DNA of 37,828 nucleotides, taken from the NCBI GenBank assembly GCA_007119795.1, contig SKOZ01000085.1, positions 1-37,828 of the forward strand, given 5' to 3'. The notes under the pieces were generated by a model. The model searched no databases, had not been told where the DNA came from, and saw only the letters and a program-made list of their open reading frames with translations. Both the position numbers and the translations under genes were made by a program. Of this stretch, positions 1-6,683 are shown one piece after another. How positions within the stretch are numbered: the first letter of the stretch is position 1; each line of letters opens with the position of its first letter. Source of the stretch: Planctomycetales bacterium. Its GTDB lineage: Bacteria; Planctomycetota; Planctomycetia; Pirellulales; Thermoguttaceae.

Positions 1-300
1 GCCCTGAACGGCGCGGAGTTGATCACCCTCCTGAATCCCGTCGGGAAGCTGCTCGCGCGGGATCGTCTTCTCCATGCCCGGGTTCCTCTGGCCGAAAGCA
101 TCCTCGGGCGAGAGCGTCACCGACTTGGTCTGACCTTCCTCCATACCCACCACCGCCTGGCTGATTCCGGGAATCACCTGGGACCCACCGGCGACGAATT
201 CCAGCGGCTCGCGGTCGTACGACTTGTCGAACGTCGTACCGTCCTCGAGTTTGCCGACATAGTGGATACGGACCGTGTCGCCTTGAGACACGCGAGTCAT
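1..300 (-). CDS. SlyD-like FKBP-type peptidyl-prolyl cis-trans isomerase (3' end outside window)
   Basis: The first 100 codons are visible; the gene runs off the left edge. The protein would catalyse cis-trans isomerisation of prolyl bonds and act as a folding chaperone, probably in the cytoplasm because no signal peptide is present. The N-terminus reads MTRVSQGDTVRIHYVGKLED, followed by G-T-T-F-D-K-S, the P-L-E-F-V-A-G-G-x-Q-V-I-P-G-I strand/turn and A-V-V-G-M-E-E-G. This is the FKBP core in the SlyD arrangement. The segment after P-E-D-A-F-G-Q-R should be the start of the inserted flap chaperone domain. The ATG at 298-300 is preceded by an AGAGGTG Shine-Dalgarno. The next gene upstream on this strand (the 566-1546 protein) ends 265 bases away. 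Family assignment is firm; SlyD versus another short FKBP cannot be settled without the C-terminus. Confidence 0.9.
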   Translation of the reverse strand, partial: MTRVSQGDTVRIHYVGKLEDGTTFDKSYDREPLEFVAGGSQVIPGISQAVVGMEEGQTKSVTLSPEDAFGQRNPGMEKTIPREQLPDGIQEGDQLRAVQG

Positions 301-565
301 GGTCTTCACCTCTTCATAACGTTGTGCAGCCGGGATCGGCTCCTGCCCCACGGGCGCACAGTCGACCTCGCGGCGCAGGATACCACCATTGGGGAACCTT
401 ACGCGGTCCAGAACGTAGAGTCAACCGCAAATGCCCTTGAGAACGTCGGAGTTTAGTTCTTCCTGAACAGCGCGACCCGGCCTGATTGAGTGGGAATTGG
501 CCCGTGCGGGTGAAGGCGGGCGGCCATTTGTGACCATGCGGGTACAGCCCGCAATACAAGCTCTG

Positions 566-1546
566 CTATCGTCCGCCGGCAAGATGCAGCAGGTCGCCGC
601 CCTCGAACACGCTGAACTCTGCCCAGGCAGGAAGATGGGCGGCGATGCGCTCGGCGTCGGCCACGGAAAGATCGAACTGCCGCACAAGGTCCACAACGCC
701 CGAGCGGCCGGTGAACTCCACGGTGGCTCGGCGGTTGAAGAGAATGTTGTCCAGGCTCCGCGGGCTGCGCGTCGTGGTGGGGATCCCGGAGATGGCCCAG
801 GTGATGTCGGGGATGCGGCCCAGGGCGCCGTAGCGCCCCTCGTCGGCGGCCAACGACCCGAGGATGATGATGTCGTCCTCCTCGCGGCCGTCGTCGCGGA
901 CGGCGCGATAGACGTCGGCCAAGAGATCGAGCTCCCGCGCCGCGTTGTCGGGGTCCACGCGGACGTTGATCAGCGTGAAGGTGAAGGCGGCCTCCGGATC
1001 GGGCCCCCGGGCCCGAAAGGCAGCCACAAGGGGGCTCGATGCCAAGTGTCCCGCCGGGGCGGTCACCGAATAGACCATGCTCGGGTCGGCTTCGATGCTC
1101 GCCCGATCGAAGAGGAAGATGCCGCCCGTGCCGTGGGGAATGCGGCTCGCAGTGGGGCAGGCCGAAAGGGCGTAGTGCCGGCCGGTTGCGTTGATTGTAT
1201 CGAGCAAATCGTTGAGCAGCGCAGGGGAGCCGCGGCGAACGCCTTGGACAGCCACGATGTCGAATTCGCGGACCACCGAGGCGATCACCGCGACTGCCTG
1301 CCTCCGGTTTAGCTTGTGGGCGTCGAGGGGGGCTGCATTGAAGGTGGCGATGCGGATCGTGCGACGGTTCGCCGCGGGGGGGAGGCCATCTCCCCGGCGC
1401 GCTCGTCCCCTGGTTCCCTCCACGCCGTCGTGCCGAGCGCGGATGACCCATTCGCCGTTGCGGGAGGCGATTTCGTAACGGTTGAGAAGGAACCACCCGC
1501 CGCCGAGGAGGGAGACCAAAAGGAGAATCAACAGAAATCGACCCAT
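566..1546 (-). CDS. membrane-anchored endonuclease/exonuclease/phosphatase-fold protein lacking catalytic residues
   Basis: This 326-residue protein has an N-terminal hydrophobic segment (about residues 4-21), so it is exported or anchored in the inner membrane with the rest outside. Residues 64 onward follow the DNase I-like fold: R-I-A-T-F-N at 65-70, F-D-I-V-A-V-Q near 95-101, then F-T-L-I-N, D-I-I-I-L-G, S-L-D-N-I-L-F and A-H-L-P-A-W-A-E-F. The positions that make active members work are changed. The Glu after V-Q is Gly102, the G-D-L/F-N motif reads G-S-L-A, the H-T-D-P-D segment reads R-V-D-P-D, and the final S-D-H-L-P reads A-A-H-L-P. The scaffold is well kept, so a binding or structural role is more likely than catalysis. 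The ATG at 1546 was chosen; a GTG two codons upstream (1552) is also possible. It is divergent from the quinone oxidoreductase gene. Confidence 0.8.
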   Translation of the reverse strand: MGRFLLILLLVSLLGGGWFLLNRYEIASRNGEWVIRARHDGVEGTRGRARRGDGLPPAANRRTIRIATFNAAPLDAHKLNRRQAVAVIASVVREFDIVAVQGVRRGSPALLNDLLDTINATGRHYALSACPTASRIPHGTGGIFLFDRASIEADPSMVYSVTAPAGHLASSPLVAAFRARGPDPEAAFTFTLINVRVDPDNAARELDLLADVYRAVRDDGREEDDIIILGSLAADEGRYGALGRIPDITWAISGIPTTTRSPRSLDNILFNRRATVEFTGRSGVVDLVRQFDLSVADAERIAAHLPAWAEFSVFEGGDLLHLAGGR

Positions 1547-1552
1547 GGTCAC

Positions 1553-1890
1553 GCCACTCGAAAACGGGGAACCATACGCCCCTCACGAACCGCGGCCCGA
1601 CCGCGGCGGACGACGCCGATCTACCCTAGTTCTAGTTATCGTCGTCTTGCCCCACTTATCGACACGCAGCGCCCGCCCCAGTGATGGATTGCCCGGAGAG
1701 GCACCCCCCACAAGGTGTAGGTCAAGGAAGGAGGCACCACCCGTTGTGTGTGGTTGCGGACTGGCGAGACACTGGTATCCCCCTTGAACCCCCACGTCTT
1801 GCCTTGGTCCTGGACAAGCTGTACTGTGAGGGACCAAGTGGGCATCAAGCCACACCCCCCCTTGAGCTGCTCGCGAGGTCTTGCACGCCG
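1553..1890. other. divergent intergenic region, no gene seen
   Basis: The 338 bases separate the nuclease-fold gene (minus) from the quinone oxidoreductase gene (plus), so promoters for both should lie here. Part of it (about 1620-1650 and 1720-1860) is less GC-rich than the flanking genes. Reading frames exist on both strands but none has a ribosome-binding site with a recognisable protein. I looked for a structured RNA around 1725-1800, where an AGGTC-AAGGAAGGA stretch loosely resembles the SRP RNA tip, but the conserved GGAAG/AGCAG pairing is not there. Confidence 0.5.
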
Positions 1891-2883
1891 ATGAAAGCCG
1901 CATTTATCGAACGGCCCGGTCCCCCCGACGTGATCGTCTACGACAGGATCCCGAAGCCTCAGCTCGACCCCTCCCAAGTCCTCGTCAAGGTGTCCGCTGT
2001 CTCGGTCAACCCGATCGACACCTACATCCGCGCCGGCGCCGTCCCCTTCGACCTCCCCAAGCCCTACATCCTCGGCTGCGATCTGGCGGGGACGGTGGAG
2101 GAAACGGGAAGCGCCGTGGTGCGATTCAAGCGGGGCGATCGGGTATGGGGCAGCAACCAGGGCCTTTTTGGGCGGCAGGGAACTTATGCCGAGTATGCCG
2201 CGGTTGACGAGTGCTGGCTCTACCCCCTTCCGGAGCAGGTCGACGAGGTCGAGGCGGCCGCCCTGGCCCTGGTGGCCATCACCGCGCATATCGGCACCGT
2301 CTACAAGGCCCAGGTCCGCAGCGGGGATACCGTTTTCGTTCACGGCGGTTCCGGCGGTGTGGGGCTCTGCGCCATCCAGATGGCGAAGATCCTCGGAGCA
2401 ACGGTGATCGCCAGCGCGGGCAGCGAGGAAAAGGCCCAGCTCTGCCGCCAATACGGTGCCGACCGCGTCATCCAGTACCGGGTCGACGACCTCGACGCCA
2501 CATTGAAGCGGCAAGTCCCCGAGGGCGTCGACGTCTGGTGGGAGTTGCTCCGCGAACCCGACCTGGAGCAGATCGTCTCCCACATGGCGCTCCACGGGCG
2601 GATCCTGCTCATAGCCGGCCGGGATGCCAAACCCCTCTTTCCCGTGGGACCTTTCTATACCCGCGATCTGTCGCTCTTCGGCTATGCGATGTTCAACACG
2701 TCGGCCGAGGAGCAGCGGAAGAGCGCCGCGGAGATCAACCGCTGGCTGGCTCGCCGGCGGCTGAAGGCCCATATCGGCCGCCAGATGTCGCTTGCCGAGG
2801 CCGCAGCCGCCCATCAACTCCAAGAGGAGAACACCCTCCAGAAGGCCGGAACCCTCAGCGGGAAGATCGTGCTCGTGCCCTGA
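1891..2883 (+). CDS. zinc-free medium-chain dehydrogenase, NADPH:quinone oxidoreductase type
   Basis: This 330-residue cytoplasmic enzyme belongs to the medium-chain dehydrogenase/reductase superfamily and probably reduces quinones or other conjugated carbonyls with NADPH. The N-terminal GroES-like domain shows V-L-V-K-V-x-A-V-S-V-N-P-I-D near residues 29-45 and G-C-D-L-A-G-T-V near 65-72. The Rossmann dinucleotide motif H-G-G-S-G-G-V-G is at 151-158. The Cys/His ligands of the catalytic and structural zinc sites are absent, as in zeta-crystallin-like quinone reductases. The C-terminal part contains an A-G-R-D and P-V-G-P-F-Y stretch. The ATG at 1891 matches the usual family start (M-K-A-A-F-I-E); the longer frame upstream has no homology-like content. 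It is transcribed alone, with over 500 bases before the next gene. The exact substrate is unknown. Confidence 0.9.
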   Translation: MKAAFIERPGPPDVIVYDRIPKPQLDPSQVLVKVSAVSVNPIDTYIRAGAVPFDLPKPYILGCDLAGTVEETGSAVVRFKRGDRVWGSNQGLFGRQGTYAEYAAVDECWLYPLPEQVDEVEAAALALVAITAHIGTVYKAQVRSGDTVFVHGGSGGVGLCAIQMAKILGATVIASAGSEEKAQLCRQYGADRVIQYRVDDLDATLKRQVPEGVDVWWELLREPDLEQIVSHMALHGRILLIAGRDAKPLFPVGPFYTRDLSLFGYAMFNTSAEEQRKSAAEINRWLARRRLKAHIGRQMSLAEAAAAHQLQEENTLQKAGTLSGKIVLVP

Positions 2884-3421
2884 GCGCGCCGGCGGCCGGG
2901 GAGAGGCGAGAGGTTGACGCGGGCATACGGCGCCTTGTTTACCCCTCCGCGCCTGCCTCTGCCCGTTCTCCTCGTCGGCGGCCAGCGGGTGACCACGGCC
3001 TCTGAGCCCACCCGCCGGGAGCCGAAATGTTGCTCTTGCCACGGACGGCGAGTAGGGACAGAATGGGGCCCTGGTCGGAGGCGCTCGAAGCCGGATCTTT
3101 GGGCGCCTCGCAGCTCGTTCCCCTGGTTCCCGCTCGGGGACGGGAAAACAGCACGAAAAGGAGTTCGTACCGGATCGCCGTCCCGCACGCTTTCCGCCCC
3201 GCGCCGCCCGCGCCGGCTTCGGTGGACGAGAACCGCTTCTTCGCGCAGGACGCGGGGAGAAGCGGTCCGCACGGGACGATTCCCTTGAGGCAGACAGGGA
3301 GGTCTCCCGCCTTGGGCGCCGGGTGCGTGCCGCGCACCGGGCGTCTCGCCCTCTCTGCCCGATGTGGTGCGCCGTGTGGACCTTGCACGGCGAGGCGCCG
3401 ATCCGGCCAGAGGAGGGACCC
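2884..3421. other. intergenic region with a perfect hairpin, no gene seen
   Basis: The 538 bases lie between two genes on the plus strand. I see no convincing coding frame on either strand. A perfect 9-bp inverted repeat, ACCGCTTCT at 3232-3240 and AGAAGCGGT at 3258-3266, could form a hairpin with a 17-nt loop. It has no T-tract, so it is not a standard intrinsic terminator. The last bases, GAGGAGGGACCC, are the ribosome-binding site of the next gene. Confidence 0.5.
3232..3266. repeat. perfect 9-bp inverted repeat
   Basis: ACCGCTTCT (3232-3240) and AGAAGCGGT (3258-3266) are exact reverse complements separated by 17 bases. It lies about 160 bases upstream of the thioredoxin-trypsin gene. No T-run follows on either strand. 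It may be a leader hairpin or operator; function unknown. Confidence 0.5.
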
Positions 3422-5005
3422 ATGTTCTACGTCGCGGCAGCCGCGGTGGTGTTGGCGGTTGCAGGCTCGGGCGAAACGGTGCTTCTGAGTTTCCACGCCG
3501 AGGGTTGCGTGCCCTGCCGGCAGATGCAGCCGACGATTGCCCAGTTGGCTCAGGAAGGTCACCCCGTCCGCCGAATCGACGTGACTCGCGAGTCGGCGAC
3601 GGCGCAGCGTTTCGGCATCCGCGCCGTTCCCGCGTTCGTGATGCTTGTCGGGGGCCGCGAGGTCGATCGCGTCGAAGGTCCGGCCAGCTTTCAACGGTTG
3701 CAGCGGATGCTCCGCTCCGGCCGCCCCGACGGCGGCGCGGCAGCGAACCTCGACCGAGCCGACCCGCCTGAAGGCGCCGGTTTGGGGGCCAGTGCGACAT
3801 CCAGCGCGCCGCCCCCCGCCGCGGGCCACTCCCTGCCACCGATCGTCGGCGAGGAGACCCCCATGCGTTCGGCAACCGATCGAGCCGGCCCGGCTCGGCT
3901 GCCCGACGCCCCCGCGGAGGGGACGGCCCAGGGGGCTGGTCCTGCGCCCGACGGTCGTCCACCATCGCGCACGGCGGCGGTCGGCGACGGCGATCTCATC
4001 GCCGCCACGGTCCGCCTGCGGATCGAAGACCCTACGGGCCGATCGTTCGGGACGGGAACCATTATCGACACCCGCCAGGGTGAGGCCCTGATCTTGACCT
4101 GCGGCCATATCTTCCGCGACTCACGGGGCAAGGGGGACATCGAGGTCGATCTCTTCGGTCCGACACCGACGGAGCGTCTCCCCGCACGCCTGGTGGCCTT
4201 CGATATCGAGGCTGACGTAGGATTGCTCACCATCCGCGCGCCCGGCCCGCTCAGGGTCGCACGTCTGGCACCCCGCGATCGCGTGGTGCAACCGGGCGAA
4301 AGGATCATGAGCGTCGGTTGCGACAACGGGGACGACCCCACCGTCCATCATGGGCGCGTCGTTACGGTGGATCGCTACCTGGGGCCGCCGAACCTCCAGG
4401 TAACCGGATTACCGGTCGTGGGCCGCAGTGGCGGCGGACTCTTCTCGAAGCAGGGAAAGGTCATCGGGGTTTGCAACGCCGCCGACCCGAAGGACAACGA
4501 GGGACTCTATGCCGCCTTGGGAGCCATCTACGACCTCGTCGACCGCGCCCAGCTCTCGGCTCTCCTGGAGACGCCCGGCGAGGGACGGCTCGTCGGCGAC
4601 CCCGAACCAGAGTCCCTGGCGACAACCGCCCCCCCCGAAATGCCCTCCGAAATGCCCGCGCCGCGGAGTCTGGGCGGCCTGGCAGCCGTTCCGATTTCCC
4701 ATTCGCGGGGAAGCCACGGGCCGCCGACCGAACGGCACTCGGACGGGGAGGGCATCAATCCCGGGGAGCGCGCCCTCTTGGAAGACATCGGCCGACGCCG
4801 GGCCGAAGGGGCTGAGGTGATCTGCATCTTCCGCAATCCCGGGGCGAAGAGTGAGATATTCATTCTCAACGAGGCCTCGCCCGACTTCTTCGACCGGCTT
4901 GCCCGCGCCGCCCGCATCCAGCGCCCCTCCACGGAGCCGACCTCGCTCGAGGTCCCCAGTCGCAGAGGAGATCCATCAGCCCCGCGGCGGTTCACCGTCC
5001 GGTGA
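3422..5005 (+). CDS. thioredoxin-trypsin fusion protein (exported or membrane-tethered)
   Basis: The protein has 527 residues and two enzyme folds. After a short hydrophobic N-terminus (residues 3-16), a thioredoxin domain carries the redox motif C-V-P-C at 29-32 and the cis-proline in A-V-P-A-F-V-M. A Pro/Ala/Gly-rich linker (about 110-190) leads to a trypsin/DegP-like serine protease domain. Its catalytic triad is readable: His229 in T-C-G-H-I-F, Asp265 in E-A-D-V-G-L-L and Ser336 in G-R-S-G-G-G-L. A second low-complexity stretch and a C-terminal segment of unknown fold follow. The start was chosen for its strong GAGGAGGGA ribosome-binding site five bases upstream. The pairing suggests a protease that acts on, or is regulated through, disulfide-containing proteins; this is inference. 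It converges with the following minus-strand gene, 14 bases away. Confidence 0.88.
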   Translation: MFYVAAAAVVLAVAGSGETVLLSFHAEGCVPCRQMQPTIAQLAQEGHPVRRIDVTRESATAQRFGIRAVPAFVMLVGGREVDRVEGPASFQRLQRMLRSGRPDGGAAANLDRADPPEGAGLGASATSSAPPPAAGHSLPPIVGEETPMRSATDRAGPARLPDAPAEGTAQGAGPAPDGRPPSRTAAVGDGDLIAATVRLRIEDPTGRSFGTGTIIDTRQGEALILTCGHIFRDSRGKGDIEVDLFGPTPTERLPARLVAFDIEADVGLLTIRAPGPLRVARLAPRDRVVQPGERIMSVGCDNGDDPTVHHGRVVTVDRYLGPPNLQVTGLPVVGRSGGGLFSKQGKVIGVCNAADPKDNEGLYAALGAIYDLVDRAQLSALLETPGEGRLVGDPEPESLATTAPPEMPSEMPAPRSLGGLAAVPISHSRGSHGPPTERHSDGEGINPGERALLEDIGRRRAEGAEVICIFRNPGAKSEIFILNEASPDFFDRLARAARIQRPSTEPTSLEVPSRRGDPSAPRRFTVR

Positions 5006-5019
5006 GGCGAAGCGGCGCG

Positions 5020-6084
5020 TCAGGGCAGGGAAGCGGCCACTGCCGGAGACTGCTCGTCGATCAGCCGCCTGGCATGGAGCTGCAGGCGGGCGATATCCGC
5101 AGCCATGGTGCGGTTGGCTTCGAGCAATCCCTCGATGTTCGCCCGGGCTTCCTCGAGCTGCCGTTCCAGATCGGCCAATCGTCCGGCCACCAGATCGCGC
5201 TGCCGCGACATCTCCGCCAGATCGGTCTGGGCAGCGTCGATGTCGTTCTGAATCGTCTCCACCTGGGCGTCGGCCGACTGCAACGCCTCGTCGAGGGCCT
5301 GCCGGTCGTGCTGGGCGGCGGCCAAGAGGTCGGTGAGGATGGTTCGCTGGTTGTGGAGCTCCCGGAACCAGAAACGGTAATCGCGCAAGGCGCGCCGATA
5401 GACCCCCTCCTCGATACTTCCAGGAATCCCGAAGACCACGTCCGCTACGGGAAGCTCCTCCTCCGGCGGCAGGGCTTCGCCGTCCAGGAGGTATTCCTCC
5501 ACGGTCTCCTCGGGGAGTGCGGCGCGCAGCTGCTCTTCGCTGACGTCTTCGAAAACCAGGGGGTCGTCGATGGGAATCGATTCGTAGAGCGTCCAAATCG
5601 CCTGACTGTCCACCACACGCTGCACCTCTTCCGGGGCGAACCGCGTGGCCGGCTCGATGCGGACGATGTCGTCGTCCTCCACGGCGGTCACGCGAAATTC
5701 TCCCAAGTACGTCCCCCCCTCGGAGATCGGGGTCTCCTCGAAAACCGCCACGACCAAGTCAGGGGTCATCTGGTGCGGGCCGGGGAGATCGGTGAGGACC
5801 CGGGCCCCTGCCGTATCGTGATCGACCTCGAGTATCTCGCATCCCTGCCACACCCGGCCGCGGTCGACCATCAGACGAGCAACGTCCACCTGGAGATCGC
5901 GAATCCCCTCCTCGCCATCGCGCAACCGCTCGCTCTCCAGCTTCAACTGGTCGATCTCGCTCTCGGCCTCTGAAACCCGCTCCCGCCAAGAGGCGTGCGT
6001 CCTCAGCGTGCGGGTGGCCAGGTAGAAGAAGACCGAGGCCACCACGATGATCAGCCCCAGGAATACTTTGTTCCAGATGCTCAT
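5020..6084 (-). CDS. membrane-anchored coiled-coil protein of unknown function
   Basis: I do not recognise a named family. The 354-residue protein begins with one transmembrane helix (about residues 6-24, F-L-G-L-I-I-V-V-A-S-V-F-F-Y-L). A charged heptad-rich coiled coil follows (about 30-80). A middle domain, probably beta-rich, spans about 80-215, and a second long coiled coil 235-340 ends at an Ala/Pro tail. A single N-terminal anchor with long coiled coils suggests a structural or adaptor role in the cell envelope, perhaps like the periplasmic parts of transport or scaffold systems. Its ATG has a GGAAAG ribosome-binding site. It is divergent from the TolC-like gene 600 bases away, and the two could be co-regulated. 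No enzyme motif is visible. Confidence 0.8.
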   Translation of the reverse strand: MSIWNKVFLGLIIVVASVFFYLATRTLRTHASWRERVSEAESEIDQLKLESERLRDGEEGIRDLQVDVARLMVDRGRVWQGCEILEVDHDTAGARVLTDLPGPHQMTPDLVVAVFEETPISEGGTYLGEFRVTAVEDDDIVRIEPATRFAPEEVQRVVDSQAIWTLYESIPIDDPLVFEDVSEEQLRAALPEETVEEYLLDGEALPPEEELPVADVVFGIPGSIEEGVYRRALRDYRFWFRELHNQRTILTDLLAAAQHDRQALDEALQSADAQVETIQNDIDAAQTDLAEMSRQRDLVAGRLADLERQLEEARANIEGLLEANRTMAADIARLQLHARRLIDEQSPAVAASLP

Positions 6085-6683
6085 GTCGCTTTCCGGGAAG
6101 AGCGCACCAGAGGGTGGCGATGGAAGTCCTACCGTCGATCCTATTCAGACCGCAGGGGGGTGTCAAGCTTCTGTACTCGTCGCCGGGGCCCCCAGCCTCA
6201 GAGAACTCAGACGGAAGCCGAGGCCGCCGTGCGGGTGGTCCTGGAGTCGCCAGAGCCTCTGGATTGCGAGAGCCGCATCGCCGGCACATTCGCTACGATC
6301 GGCACAATCGCTGAAGTTCCCCCCTTTCGGAAACCGAAACCTATGACCGGTCGATCGGATTCGGCGCCACCCGTCCAGCGAAATGGCTCCCCATACATTG
6401 AGGGGGCGCAAGCCGTCGAGGAGTCGCGCCGGTCACCTGCCCGGGCGCTAAGCGACGACGCGGGGAAGTACCACGCCGGGACGGAAGGTGCGGGCGATCG
6501 AGCCCGCCGCCTCGCCGACACACCCTTCAGGCAGCGAAACCGATGCGGCGCGAGCGCCATGGTTCCTGGGAAACCGCGATGGATCATCTCAATTCCACAC
6601 CGCAATCCTGGACCGCCTGCGAATGCACTCCAAGGCGCCGGGACGCGGACATTGCCTCGAGCGAGGGGATGCGGCGGGCGGGG
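6085..6683. other. divergent intergenic region, hairpin but no gene seen
   Basis: The 599 bases lie between the coiled-coil gene (minus) and the TolC-like gene (plus). I see no supported coding frame; the upstream extension of the TolC frame reads like non-coding sequence. A 6-bp perfect hairpin, GCGGGC-GATCGA-GCCCGC, spans 6490-6507 in what would be the TolC leader. No promoter could be assigned with confidence. Confidence 0.45.

Noticed and set aside
1725..1760. SRP RNA-like tip (AGGTCAAGGAAGGAGGCACC)
   Set aside because: The conserved GGAAG tetraloop stem and opposing AGCAG of SRP RNA are not present, and flanking bases do not pair. The link would have been attractive because of the M-domain protein, but the sequence does not support it.
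3232..3266. Intrinsic terminator after the quinone oxidoreductase gene
   Set aside because: The stem is perfect but lies 350 bases past the stop codon and lacks a T-tract, so it is listed only as an inverted repeat.
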